From assembly GCA_964355015.1 (NCBI GenBank), contig CAYHCE010000015.1, positions 1 to 64,000 of the forward strand: a stretch of DNA of 64,000 nucleotides, in the 5' to 3' direction. Positions 48,470 through 57,797 of the stretch are shown here, piece after piece. This DNA is from CAYHCE01 sp964355015. Its GTDB lineage: Bacteria > Cyanobacteriota > Cyanobacteriia > PCC-6307 > Cyanobiaceae. The position numbers and the translations under genes were made by a program. The notes beneath the pieces were generated by a model, which saw nothing but the letters and a program-made list of their open reading frames with translations, ran no database searches and was not told where the DNA came from. The stretch's first letter is position 1; each line of letters opens with the position of its first letter.

Positions 48470-49918
48470 TCAGGCTACCGGCGTGAACCGTTCCGGCAGA
48501 ACGTCGTGGAGCAGCAGTTCGTCCGGCCGCTCCCGCCGCTGCACCAGGTCCGCCTGGCCGTCATGCACAAGCACCGCCGCCGGCCGCGGGATGCGGTTGT
48601 AGTTGGAGGCCATCGAGGCGTTGTAGGCGCCGGTGGAGAACACGGCCAGCAGATCACCGCTGCGGCTGGGTGGAAGAGCCAGGTCCCTGAGCAGCACGTC
48701 GCCGGATTCGCAGTGCTTCCCCGCCACCGTCACCGTTTCGCTGGCTTCGGCGGCGGGCCGCTCCGCCAGCACGGCGGTGTAAGCGGACTGGTAGGTGATC
48801 GGCCGCGGGTTGTCGCTCATGCCTCCGTCCACCGAGAGGTAGGTGCGGATGCCGGGGATCTGCTTTCGGCTGCCGATCGTGTACAGGGTGACGCCGGCCG
48901 TGGCCACCAGGGACCGGCCGGGCTCGCACAGCAGCCGCGGCAGCTCGAGGTTCCGCTGGCGGCAGGCGCTGACCACAGCTTCCGCCACCCCCTGCACCCA
49001 CTCCTGGATCGTCGGCGGATCGTCGCTCTCCACGTAGCGGATGCCCAGGCCGCCGCCCAGGTTCAGATCGGTGACGGGGTGGCCGAGCGAGCGGGCCAGC
49101 GCCAGGGCGTCGGCCATCACGCCGGCCAGGTCGCGGTGGGGCTGCAGCTCGAAGATCTGAGAGCCGATGTGGGCGTGCAAGCCGGTGAGCCGGGCCCAGC
49201 CGCAGTCCGCCAGCCGGCGCAGCACCGGCTCCAGCTGATCGGGATCGAAGCCGAACTTGCTGTCCAGGTGGCCGGTGCGGATGTACTCATGGGTGTGGCA
49301 CTCGATGCCCGGAGTGAAGCGCAGCATCAGAGGTACCGGCCGCCCTGCGGCAGGGGCGATCTCCGCCAGACGCTCGAGATCGAGGTTGTTGTCCACCACC
49401 ACGGTCACACCGTGTTCCACCGCCAGGGCGAGTTCCTCTTCGGATTTGTTGTTGCCGTGCAGCACGATCCGCTCGGGCGGCATCCCCCCCTGCAGGGCCG
49501 TGAGCAGCTCCCCGGCCGAGACGGCGTCGAGCCCCAGTCCCTCGGAGGCCATCAGGGCACTCAGCACCAGGCTGCTGTTGGCTTTCGAGGCGTAGAGCGC
49601 CAGCGAGGGGCCGGGATAGTGGGCGATCAGGGCCTGGTGGTAGGCGCGACAACTGGCCCGCAGTGTCTCCTCGTCGAGCACATACAACGGTGTGCCGTAG
49701 CGGCGGGCCAGTTCACCCAGGGAACAACCGCCCACTTCCAGGCCGCCCTCGGCGTCGAGCCGGGTGGTGACCGGGGTGAGGTTGCGGTTGGGGCTGGCCG
49801 GATCACTGCCGGGCTCATACAACCGATGCCCGTCCTGCGGCAGGTCGGCCCCGGCCCATACCGCTTGGGCGGTTGAGCCGGCTGGGGCGCTGACGGGAGA
49901 AACGGTCATCGGGGGCAT
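48470..49918 (-). CDS. lysA: Diaminopimelate decarboxylase
   Basis: The 482-residue PLP enzyme makes lysine from meso-diaminopimelate. The PLP Lys lies in LYASKANSS; HGNNKSEEEL, GLHAHIGSQI, NLGGGLGIRY, CEPGRSLVA and the substrate-binding CESGD are all present. Two ATGs (49918 and 49909) are possible starts. It heads the lysA-cdaA-uppS-bioB-trhO run, which links cell-wall precursor metabolism and c-di-AMP. Confidence 0.95.
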   Translation of the reverse strand: MPPMTVSPVSAPAGSTAQAVWAGADLPQDGHRLYEPGSDPASPNRNLTPVTTRLDAEGGLEVGGCSLGELARRYGTPLYVLDEETLRASCRAYHQALIAHYPGPSLALYASKANSSLVLSALMASEGLGLDAVSAGELLTALQGGMPPERIVLHGNNKSEEELALAVEHGVTVVVDNNLDLERLAEIAPAAGRPVPLMLRFTPGIECHTHEYIRTGHLDSKFGFDPDQLEPVLRRLADCGWARLTGLHAHIGSQIFELQPHRDLAGVMADALALARSLGHPVTDLNLGGGLGIRYVESDDPPTIQEWVQGVAEAVVSACRQRNLELPRLLCEPGRSLVATAGVTLYTIGSRKQIPGIRTYLSVDGGMSDNPRPITYQSAYTAVLAERPAAEASETVTVAGKHCESGDVLLRDLALPPSRSGDLLAVFSTGAYNASMASNYNRIPRPAAVLVHDGQADLVQRRERPDELLLHDVLPERFTPVA

Positions 49919-49957
49919 CCTGGGGAGCGGTGTCCAGAGCAGGGCCCAATCGTAGGG

Positions 49958-50434
49958 ATGGCCATGGGTTCAATCGCCGAATCGCCCCTGCAGTGCCGGC
50001 CGCTGGTCGAAACCGACCTGAACGCCTGCTTCGGCCTGGACCGGCTCGCCCGCGACGGCGGCTGGAGCGAGGCCGCCTGGCGCCGCGAGCTGGTGGAGCC
50101 GCAGCGCCCCTGCCTGGGGCTCTGGCAGGAGGAGACGCTGCTGGCGCTGGCCTGCGGCTGGCTGATTCTGGAGGAGCTGCACGTCACCCTGGTCGCGGTC
50201 CATCCCGGTCGGCGGCGGACCGGACTGGGGCGCCGGGCGCTGGAGGCCCTGCTGGAGCAGGCCCGCCTCGCCGGTGCCGAGCGCGCCACGCTGGAGGTGG
50301 CGGCAGGGAACACCGCCGCCCTCGGCCTCTACGCCGCTCTCGGCTTCCACACCGCCGGTCGCCGTCGCGGTTACTACCGCGACGGCCAGGATGCTCTGAT
50401 CCAATGGGTGAAGCTCGGCCCCGTGTGCGCCTAG
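49958..50434 (+). CDS. rimI: Ribosomal-protein-alanine N-acetyltransferase-like
   Basis: A 158-residue GNAT enzyme. The acetyl-CoA loop VHPGRRRTGLGRRAL and the C-terminal YAALGFHTAGRRRGYYRDGQDAL are typical of RimI, which acetylates the N-terminus of ribosomal protein bS18. Other protein targets are possible in cyanobacteria. It is divergent from lysA and is followed by clpC after 218 bases. Confidence 0.82.
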   Translation: MAMGSIAESPLQCRPLVETDLNACFGLDRLARDGGWSEAAWRRELVEPQRPCLGLWQEETLLALACGWLILEELHVTLVAVHPGRRRTGLGRRALEALLEQARLAGAERATLEVAAGNTAALGLYAALGFHTAGRRRGYYRDGQDALIQWVKLGPVCA

Positions 50435-50652
50435 CCGGGCCACGGATGGCAGGCTGCCTCGAGCAGTGCGATTGCGTAGGTACGGATTGCCGCCCTTCAA
50501 TGATGCGGAACTCCGAAGGAATTCAGCCATCGAAATGTGTAGAACTTTGGCGTTGATCCCTGCTGGGGCCAAGCTTCTTGCCTTGGGGTGCAGCGATACG
50601 CGCACACCTGGTCAGCCCTGATAGGTTGGAGGCACTTGCACAGGCACCGCCC

Positions 50653-53127
50653 ATGTTCGAGCGGTTCACCGAGAAGGCCATCAAGGTCATCATGCTGGCC
50701 CAGGAGGAGGCTCGCCGGCTCGGCCACAACTTCGTGGGTACCGAGCAGATCCTTCTGGGGCTGATCGGCGAGGGCACCGGTGTGGCCGCCAAGGTGCTCA
50801 AGTCCATGGGCGTAAACCTCAAGGATGCCCGGGTCGAGGTGGAGAAGATCATCGGCCGCGGCTCCGGCTTCGTGGCGGTGGAGATCCCCTTCACCCCCCG
50901 TGCCAAGCGGGTGCTCGAACTTTCCCTTGAAGAGGCGCGTCAGCTCGGCCACAACTACATCGGCACCGAGCACCTGCTGTTGGGCCTGATCCGTGAGGGC
51001 GAGGGTGTCGCAGCCCGCGTTCTCGAGAATCTCGGCGTCGACCTGGCCAAGGTGCGCACCCAGGTGATCCGCATGCTCGGCGAGACCGCCGAGGTCACCG
51101 CCGGCAGCGGCAGCAAGGGATCCACCAAGACCCCCACTCTCGACGAGTTCGGCAGCAACCTCACCCAGCTGGCCGCCGAAGGCAAACTCGATCCCGTGGT
51201 GGGTCGCCAGAACGAGATCGAACGAGTGGTGCAGATCCTCGGTCGCCGCACCAAGAACAACCCGGTTCTGATCGGCGAACCCGGCGTCGGCAAGACCGCC
51301 ATCGCCGAGGGCCTTGCCCAGCGCATCATCCAGGGAGAGGTCCCCGACATCCTCGAGGACAAGCGTGTCCTCACCCTCGACATCGGTCTGCTGGTGGCCG
51401 GCACCAAGTACCGCGGTGAGTTTGAGGAGCGCCTCAAGAAGATCATGGAGGAGATCCGCGGTGCCGGAAACGTGATCCTCGTGATCGACGAGGTGCACAC
51501 CCTGATCGGTGCCGGCGCAGCCGAAGGCGCCATCGATGCCGCCAACATCCTCAAGCCGGCACTGGCCAGGGGAGAGTTGCAGTGCATCGGTGCCACCACC
51601 CTCGACGAATACCGCAAGCACATCGAACGCGACGCCGCACTCGAGCGCCGCTTCCAGCCGGTGATGGTCGGTGAGCCTTCCGTGGTCGACACGATCGAGA
51701 TCCTGCGGGGCCTGCGCGAGCGCTACGAGCAGCATCACCGCCTCAAGATCTCCGACGAGGCCCTCGTGGCCGCCGCCACCCTCGGCGATCGCTACATCTC
51801 CGACCGTTTCCTGCCCGACAAGGCGATCGACCTGATTGACGAGGCCGGCAGCCGTGTGCGCCTGTTGAACTCCAAGCTGCCCCCGGCCGCCAAGGATCTC
51901 GACAAGCAGCTGCGCCAGGTCCAGAAGCAGAAGGAGGATTCCGTCCGCCAGCAGGACTTCACCAAGGCCGGTGAACTGCGCGACAAGGAAGTGGAGTTGC
52001 GCGAGCAGATCCGCTCGATCCTCCAGGCCCGCCGTGACGAGCTGCCGCCTGCTTCGTCCGCCACCGGGGATGCGGCGGAGCAAGTCGAACTGGCTGCGGA
52101 CAACGCCCTGGCCGCAGCCTCAGGCGAGCGCCATCCCGTTGTCACCGAGGAGGACATCGCCCAGATCGTGGCCGCCTGGACCGGCGTACCCGTGCAGAAG
52201 CTCACAGAGAGCGAATCCGTGAAGCTGCTGAACATGGAGGAAACCCTCCACCAGCGTCTGATCGGCCAGGACGAAGCCGTCAAGGCGGTGTCCAAGGCGA
52301 TCCGTCGCGCCAGAGTGGGTCTCAAGAACCCCAACCGGCCGATCGCCAGCTTCATCTTCTCCGGCCCCACCGGCGTCGGCAAGACCGAGCTCACCAAGGC
52401 CCTGGCCGCTTACTTCTTCGGCAGCGAGGAGGCCATGATCCGGCTTGACATGTCGGAATTCATGGAGCGGCACACCGTCAGCAAGCTGATCGGTTCTCCT
52501 CCGGGCTATGTGGGCTTCAATGAGGGTGGTCAGCTCACCGAGGCGGTGCGGCGTCGGCCCTACTCGGTGGTGCTGTTCGATGAGATCGAGAAAGCGCACC
52601 AGGACGTCTTCGGCGTGCTGCTTCAGGTGCTCGACGACGGGCGTCTGACCGACGGGCAGGGCCGGACGGTGAGCTTCCGCAACACGATCGTGATCATGAC
52701 GAGCAACGTGGGGTCGCAGTTCATCGGCGAGATGGCGCGAGGCGGCGCCGAGGAGCAGTCCATCGATCAGCTCATCGACGAGGCCATGCGCGCGACGTTC
52801 CGGCCGGAGTTCCTGAACCGCATCGACGACATCGTCATCTTCCACGCGCTCACCATCGAGCAGATCGGGGCCATCGTGGAGCTGCAGCTTGCGGAGGTGC
52901 GCGAGCGCCTCGCCGAGCGCAAGATCACCCTCGAGGTGGAGCCCGGCGCCATCGAGCGCATCTCGCTCGACGGGTTCGACCCGGTCTATGGCGCGCGGCC
53001 GCTCAGGCGAGTGATCCAGCGCGAGGTCGTGGACCGGGTCGCTAAGGAGCTCATCGAGGGCCGCGTGCACGAGGGCAGCACCGTGCGGATCGACGTGGAT
53101 GGCACGGGAGAGCTGGTTGTGAGGTAG
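50653..53127 (+). CDS. Chimeric Clp ATPase: ClpC head, ClpB tail
   Basis: Residues 1 to about 620 are cyanobacterial ClpC. They include two N-domain repeats ([20 protein letters not shown] and [20 protein letters not shown]), Walker A GEPGVGKT, Walker [11 protein letters not shown], a UVR/M-domain ([19 protein letters not shown]) and the second Walker [10 protein letters not shown]. From about residue 650 the sequence is ClpB-like: [41 protein letters not shown] and [17 protein letters not shown]. The ClpC-type C-terminus is absent. All genes upstream are cyanobacterial and all downstream are not, so this frame is probably two truncated genes joined by assembly. Confidence 0.85.
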   Translation: MFERFTEKAIKVIMLAQEEARRLGHNFVGTEQILLGLIGEGTGVAAKVLKSMGVNLKDARVEVEKIIGRGSGFVAVEIPFTPRAKRVLELSLEEARQLGHNYIGTEHLLLGLIREGEGVAARVLENLGVDLAKVRTQVIRMLGETAEVTAGSGSKGSTKTPTLDEFGSNLTQLAAEGKLDPVVGRQNEIERVVQILGRRTKNNPVLIGEPGVGKTAIAEGLAQRIIQGEVPDILEDKRVLTLDIGLLVAGTKYRGEFEERLKKIMEEIRGAGNVILVIDEVHTLIGAGAAEGAIDAANILKPALARGELQCIGATTLDEYRKHIERDAALERRFQPVMVGEPSVVDTIEILRGLRERYEQHHRLKISDEALVAAATLGDRYISDRFLPDKAIDLIDEAGSRVRLLNSKLPPAAKDLDKQLRQVQKQKEDSVRQQDFTKAGELRDKEVELREQIRSILQARRDELPPASSATGDAAEQVELAADNALAAASGERHPVVTEEDIAQIVAAWTGVPVQKLTESESVKLLNMEETLHQRLIGQDEAVKAVSKAIRRARVGLKNPNRPIASFIFSGPTGVGKTELTKALAAYFFGSEEAMIRLDMSEFMERHTVSKLIGSPPGYVGFNEGGQLTEAVRRRPYSVVLFDEIEKAHQDVFGVLLQVLDDGRLTDGQGRTVSFRNTIVIMTSNVGSQFIGEMARGGAEEQSIDQLIDEAMRATFRPEFLNRIDDIVIFHALTIEQIGAIVELQLAEVRERLAERKITLEVEPGAIERISLDGFDPVYGARPLRRVIQREVVDRVAKELIEGRVHEGSTVRIDVDGTGELVVR
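52516..52620. other. Inferred genome junction (assembly breakpoint)
   Basis: This is the block shared by ClpC and ClpB ([24 protein letters not shown]). Before it the frame has ClpC-type NEGGQ; after it come the ClpB-type [10 protein letters not shown] and [12 protein letters not shown]. It is the only place where the two halves could be joined by short exact overlap. The exact base cannot be placed by eye. Confidence 0.75.
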
Positions 53128-53259
53128 GGACGGGCCAGCGATTTCGCTGCATAGGTCTCTCGTGGCAGACTCGGCAAGGCGGGTACGCTCCCTCCTTGGA
53201 CTACCGGCGTCGGGTTCGCAGGTCAAACGCACGCTGCTAGGCAATCCACCGAGCGCTCA

Positions 53260-53616
53260 CTAGCTCTCCAGCAGACTCCCCGCCCTGTAGTAGAAGAACA
53301 GGCGATTCGACGTGGTATCTCTCTGGCGCGCTCTCCACTGCTCGTAGGCTTCGTGCGCTACTACGGCGCCACCCGCAACGATGCCCAGGGCCGCGCTCGT
53401 CTCCTTTGAAGCGATGTCGTGTGATGACAGCAGCAGCCCGAGGCCCGATGCACCGGGCAGAATCAGCGGTTTCGCGGCCAGACTCCAGACGAGTTGCTTC
53501 AGGTACTTGTTCGTCTCCAGCGCTTCGCGTATCTCCAGCACTGCTGTGTCTGGATATGATACTAGCAAGGTAGCAGTTCTGGCGGGGGAGGATTTCCTGC
53601 AGATCACTCGTCGCAC
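53260..53616 (-). pseudogene. Hypothetical C-terminal fragment
   Basis: A 118-residue frame whose second half looks like a real C-terminus (GASGLGLLLSSHDIAS, LGIVAGGAVVAHEAYEQWRARQRD, FFYYRAGSLLES). The first 20 residues run under the start of the rrf2 gene and have no protein-like character. I read it as the 3' remnant of a longer, unrecognised gene. It could also be a short intact gene starting further in. Confidence 0.45.
53555..53592 (+). promoter_or_regulatory. -10-like box, direct repeat and strong SD before rrf2
   Basis: TATGAT (53555-53560) resembles a -10 box. TAGCA is repeated at 53563-53567 and 53571-53575, a possible operator. GGGGGAGGA (53584-53592) is a strong Shine-Dalgarno placed for the CTG at 53597. 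No good -35 box is seen. Autoregulation by the Rrf2 protein is common in the family; here it is only inferred. Confidence 0.35.
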
Positions 53617-54007
53617 CGACTACGCGGTCCGAATGCTTCTCAGGCTGGCGTCCGGCTCGCAGGACGTTCCGGTTTCCGTTCGCAGGATCGCCGAGGAGCA
53701 GGACGTACCGTATGCATTCGCCCGCAGCATCCAGCGTGATCTCTTGGCCGCCGGCCTCGTCGAGGCCCGGCGTGGAGCGGCGGGCGGCATGACCCTAGCG
53801 AAGCCGGCCGAGCTGATCACAGTGCTGGATATCGTGGAGGCCGTGCAGGGACCGCTGGCATGCTCCGTCTGCACGGCGGATCCTGATTGGTGCGAACTCC
53901 GAGATGGGTGTCGGATGCACGCGGTCTGGCGGGGCGCCGACGAGGCTCTGGGCGGCTACTTGGGAAGTAAGACCCTGGCGGGTCTTGTTGCCGGACAAGG
54001 GAGGTGA
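53597..54007 (+). CDS. Rrf2-family transcriptional regulator
   Basis: A 136-residue winged-helix regulator: QITRRTDYAVRMLLRLA, VSVRRIAEEQDVPYAFARSIQRDL and GLVEARRGAAGGMTLAKPAELITVLDIVEAVQG. The segment CSVCTADPDWCELRDGC carries four Cys, of which three could hold a [2Fe-2S] cluster. It likely senses redox, oxygen or nitric oxide and controls cydAB just downstream. No ATG precedes QITRR; CTG 53597 follows an excellent Shine-Dalgarno and is taken as the start. Confidence 0.85.
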   Translation: MQITRRTDYAVRMLLRLASGSQDVPVSVRRIAEEQDVPYAFARSIQRDLLAAGLVEARRGAAGGMTLAKPAELITVLDIVEAVQGPLACSVCTADPDWCELRDGCRMHAVWRGADEALGGYLGSKTLAGLVAGQGR

Positions 54008-54015
54008 GGTGGGGA

Positions 54016-55347
54016 ATGGATGTCGTCGCGCTTTCACGCCTGCAATTCGCGCTAACCGTTGGCTACCACTTCCTCTTCGTGCCACTCTCGATCGGGCTCG
54101 GGTTGGTGATGGTTCTGGCCGAGCGCCGGTACTACAAGAGTGGTAGCGATGAGGACAAGGCGGCTTCGGCGTTCTGGATCAGGATCTTCACCGCGACGTT
54201 CGCGGTGGGGGTCGCGACTGGTATCACGATGGAGTTCGCCTTCGGCACGAACTGGGCGACGTACTCGCGGTTCGTCGGCGACATCTTCGGCGCGCCTCTC
54301 GCTGCCGAGGGCCTGTTCGCGTTCTTCCTCGAATCGACCTTCCTCGCCGTGCTCCTATTTGGCAGGGAGCGTGTGTCGAGGAAGTTCTTCTACGTGTCGG
54401 CGTGGCTCGTGTGGTGCGGGTCGCTCCTGTCGGCGCTTTGGATCATCATCGCGAACTCATGGATGCAGACGCCAGCGGGCTACAAGATAGTCGAGACCGA
54501 TTCGGGCACGAAGGCCCAGCTCACCGACTTCTTCGCAGCGGCGCTCAACCCGAGTACGGTGCCGCGCTACATCCACACGGTTGACGCGCTGCTCATGGTG
54601 GGCGGGTTTGGTGCGATGGCGCTTGCGGCCCACTACCTGCGCAAGGGCACCCACACCGATTTCGCACGCAAGACGATGACGACCGGTGCTGCGATCGCGC
54701 TCGTCTTCACCGTGCTCATGCTTCCCGCAGGCCACCTCCAGGCCGTTTCCGTTGTCGAGAACCAGCCGAGCAAGATCGCGGCGATGGAAGGCCACTGGGA
54801 GGACGGGCCGATTCCTCTCGGTATCATCGGTTGGGTCGACGTCGAGAACGGAAAGACCTACGGGATTGCGGTCCCGGGCGGCGTGAACATGCTTGCGGGT
54901 GACTTCGCGCGCGAGAAGTCGTACCCGGGGCTCAACAGCTTCGCGCCTGAGGATCGGCCGCCAGTGAACCTCACCTTCCAAACGTATCACTGGATGGTCC
55001 TGCTCTGGGGGGCGATGCTCCTTCTCGCGGCACTGGCATGGTTCCTGAACAGGCGCGGAAACCTGGAACGTAGGCGCGGGTTGCTGGGGTTGCTCGTGTG
55101 GTCGCCGATCCTGCCAATGCTCGCCATCCAGTTGGGTTGGGCCGCAGCGGAGGTCGGCAGGCAGCCATGGATCGTCTGGCAGGAGCTGCGAACGGTCGAC
55201 GCGATCTCGAAGGCCGTGCCCGCGGGCGAGGTGGCGACGACGCTCGCCCTGTTCGTCGTCTTCTACACCGTCATCTACATAGCGTGGGTGCGCGTAGTCC
55301 TCAGGTTCATCAGAACCGGCCCGGTCGTGGGCGGGGGGGTGAAGTAG
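54016..55347 (+). CDS. cydA: Cytochrome bd oxidase subunit I
   Basis: The 443-residue membrane protein carries the hemes of the bd-type quinol oxidase. LSRLQFALTVGYHFLFVPLSIG has the His ligand of the high-spin heme; YIHTVDALLMVGGFGAMAL and TYHWMVLLWGAML supply the His and Met of heme b558. The short Q-loop form is present. ATG 54016 follows the SD-like GAGGTGGGGA and was chosen over GTG 54004. It allows respiration at very low oxygen. Confidence 0.94.
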   Translation: MDVVALSRLQFALTVGYHFLFVPLSIGLGLVMVLAERRYYKSGSDEDKAASAFWIRIFTATFAVGVATGITMEFAFGTNWATYSRFVGDIFGAPLAAEGLFAFFLESTFLAVLLFGRERVSRKFFYVSAWLVWCGSLLSALWIIIANSWMQTPAGYKIVETDSGTKAQLTDFFAAALNPSTVPRYIHTVDALLMVGGFGAMALAAHYLRKGTHTDFARKTMTTGAAIALVFTVLMLPAGHLQAVSVVENQPSKIAAMEGHWEDGPIPLGIIGWVDVENGKTYGIAVPGGVNMLAGDFAREKSYPGLNSFAPEDRPPVNLTFQTYHWMVLLWGAMLLLAALAWFLNRRGNLERRRGLLGLLVWSPILPMLAIQLGWAAAEVGRQPWIVWQELRTVDAISKAVPAGEVATTLALFVVFYTVIYIAWVRVVLRFIRTGPVVGGGVK

Positions 55348-56403
55348 ATGAGCCTCGGAGTGATCTGGTTCGTGCTCGTGGGCGTCTTGCTCGCCGGCTA
55401 TGCCGTGTTCGACGGCTTCGATCTTGGTGTCGGCGTGCTCTACCCTGTCCTCGGCAAGTCCGAGGACGACAAGGCCGTCATGCGTCGCTCGATCGGCCCC
55501 GTGTGGGACGGCAACGAGGTCTGGCTGCTGACCGGTGGAGGAGCCTTGTTCGCTGCGTTTCCGGCGGTGTATGCGACCGTCTTCTCGGGCTTCTATATCG
55601 CGCTCATGCTGCTGCTGTTCGCCCTGATCTTCCGTGCGGTGGCACTCGAGTTTCGCCATCACGACCCCGCTTGGGCGAAGTTCTGGGACTGGGCGTTCTT
55701 TCTGGGTAGCGCGATTCCCGCGCTGCTCTTCGGCGTCGCAGTCGGCAACATCATCCGCGGCGTGCCGCTGACGGCTGGTGGAGAGATGATCGCGGGCGGA
55801 GGTGACCCGACCTTCCTCGGGAACCTGCTGGCAGCCCTCAATCCCTACTCGCTCGTGATTGGCATCCTTGGACTCACCTGGATCGTGCTCCAGGGTTCCG
55901 CGTGGCTGTGTCTCAAGACGACGGGGGACCTGTACGAACGCGTCCAGCGCGTCCGCCGAGCTATGGTTGTCGCGTTCGCAGTAGTGTTCGCGCTCGCCAC
56001 GGCCGCAACTGCCTACATGGTTCCGGATGCGTTCGCGAAGGCGACCTCAAGTGCTGCGGGGTGGGTCTTCATCGTGCTTACCATAGCTGCGACTGTCGCG
56101 GCGTGGGTGTTCGGGCAGCGCAAGGCGGACCGGCAGGCGTTCTACGGCACATCGCTTGGTGGGATCGCACTCGTGGGCATATGGGCGGCGTCCATCTTCC
56201 CCGAGTTGGTGCCCGCGCTGGCGGGGAGTGCGGGCGAGTCGCTGACCATCGCAAACTCGGCGTCGTCGGACCTGACCCTAACGGTGATGCTAATCATCGC
56301 CGCAATCGGCGTACCGCTGGTGCTCTTCTACTTCTTCCTCATCTACCGGACATACAAGGGCAGGATCGATCCGGCGTCGCTCCATGAAGAAGGGGCTTAC
56401 TAG
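55348..56403 (+). CDS. cydB: Cytochrome bd oxidase subunit II
   Basis: The 351-residue partner of CydA has about nine membrane helices and no heme. The start WFVLVGVLLAGYAVFDGFDLGVG, RSIGPVWDGNEVWLLTGGGALFAAFP and the C-terminal LIYRTYKGR are family signatures. The ATG follows the cydA stop with no gap. No cydCD assembly transporter is present in the window. Confidence 0.94.
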   Translation: MSLGVIWFVLVGVLLAGYAVFDGFDLGVGVLYPVLGKSEDDKAVMRRSIGPVWDGNEVWLLTGGGALFAAFPAVYATVFSGFYIALMLLLFALIFRAVALEFRHHDPAWAKFWDWAFFLGSAIPALLFGVAVGNIIRGVPLTAGGEMIAGGGDPTFLGNLLAALNPYSLVIGILGLTWIVLQGSAWLCLKTTGDLYERVQRVRRAMVVAFAVVFALATAATAYMVPDAFAKATSSAAGWVFIVLTIAATVAAWVFGQRKADRQAFYGTSLGGIALVGIWAASIFPELVPALAGSAGESLTIANSASSDLTLTVMLIIAAIGVPLVLFYFFLIYRTYKGRIDPASLHEEGAY

Positions 56404-56485
56404 AGCGCACTTCTCACCGATTGCGTGGCTTCGCTGAACCGCAGAGATTGGGGATGTCGTCGTATGGGCCGACGGCCCCCGTGCG

Positions 56486-57700
56486 TCAGGCGGGCGGGTC
56501 TTCGACGCAGGCACGCTGCCCCGGACGCCAGCACAGCGTCGCGTACGCGAAGGCCACGCACACTGCGGTCACGACCCCCGAGAACACGCCCGGCGCCCAG
56601 ACCCCGACGGACTGGATCAGCGCCGCTGCGATGATCGGCGCGAAGATCCGCGTAGCGCTCATGATCGAGGTCTGGACTCCGAGTATGCCGCCGACCTCGT
56701 CGTGATGGACGGACTTGGTGAGCGCGCTCGTCATGATTGTGTTGCTCACCGCCAACCCGAACGACAGGCATGGCATGAACATCAGGAGCGGCGGGATGCC
56801 GGGCAGGAATCCCCACACGGCAAGCGAGAACGCGGCGAGCGAGAGGAAGCTGACGATGAGCCCGTCGTCGGAGAAGCGTTTCGTGAGTCGCCCGATGAAG
56901 AACAGCTGGATCACCACGCTGAGCACGCCCACGTAGGCGAGCACGAGTCCGTTCGCGCGTTGCGTGATGCCGATCGCAACCGCCCACAGCGAGAAGCCGC
57001 CCTCGAACACGGCGAACGACAGTCCGGTTCCGGTGCGGATCCAGAGCAGCGGGCCCACGCGCGGATGTGCGAGCGCATCGGCGAGTCCGCGCACGTTGAA
57101 GATGGGACGTTTCCGTTCGGCGAGGCGCGCCTTGTCCTCGGCGGTGAGCGACTCGGGCAGGAAGAGCGCGACGAGGAGCAGGTTGAGTGCCGCGAGCCCT
57201 GCGCCCACGAACGCCGGCACCGCGTAGCCGTAGCTGGAGAGCAGACCGCCGGTGGCGGGACCGATGATGAAGCCGAGGCCGAACGCCGCACCGATCATGC
57301 CGAGCGCCTTACCTCGAGACTCGGCGTCGGTGATGTCCGCGATGTAGGCCTGAGCCACACTGATGTTGCCGCCTGTGATGCCGTCGACGAATCGGCTGAA
57401 GTACAGGACGGTGATGGACGCCGCGCCCAGCATGGCCCCGCCCAGCACGATGAAGCCGCACATCGTACCGAAGATGCTCACGAGCAGGACCGGTTTGCGG
57501 CCAAACCGGTCGGAGAGCCGTCCCAGGATGGGTGCGCCGAAGAACTGCGCGAGCGGGTAGATCGCGAGCAGGAGGCCTGCCTCGAGCTTGGAGGCGCCCA
57601 AGTCGCGCGCGATGTAGGCGAGTAGTGGCAGGACGATGCTGAAGCTCAGCATGTCCACGAGCACGACGCCGAAGATGATGGCGAGCCGACGGTCTCTCAC
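56486..57700 (-). CDS. MFS multidrug transporter (TetA-like)
   Basis: The 404-residue protein has 12 predicted membrane helices. The start IIFGVVLVDMLSFSIVLPLL is followed by the MFS motif A region LGRLSDRFGRKPVLL and ITGGNISVAQAYIADIT, which place it among proton-driven drug efflux pumps of the DHA1 type. The C-terminus ends in a short Cys-containing tail (CWRPGQRACVEDPPA). The substrate is unknown. It is convergent with cydB and divergent from the DUF2461 gene. Confidence 0.88.
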   Translation of the reverse strand: MRDRRLAIIFGVVLVDMLSFSIVLPLLAYIARDLGASKLEAGLLLAIYPLAQFFGAPILGRLSDRFGRKPVLLVSIFGTMCGFIVLGGAMLGAASITVLYFSRFVDGITGGNISVAQAYIADITDAESRGKALGMIGAAFGLGFIIGPATGGLLSSYGYAVPAFVGAGLAALNLLLVALFLPESLTAEDKARLAERKRPIFNVRGLADALAHPRVGPLLWIRTGTGLSFAVFEGGFSLWAVAIGITQRANGLVLAYVGVLSVVIQLFFIGRLTKRFSDDGLIVSFLSLAAFSLAVWGFLPGIPPLLMFMPCLSFGLAVSNTIMTSALTKSVHHDEVGGILGVQTSIMSATRIFAPIIAAALIQSVGVWAPGVFSGVVTAVCVAFAYATLCWRPGQRACVEDPPA

Positions 57701-57797
57701 GGATCTCCCAGCCGAGAAGTCGGAACGGGTGCGTGCCGTGGTGTGCCGTCACGCACCGCAACGGGCATCATACGACGAGACGACGAAAGGAGCCGCC

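Noticed and set aside
47840..49876. 678-residue plus-strand open frame
   Set aside because: It is antisense to cdaA and lysA and has no family signature.
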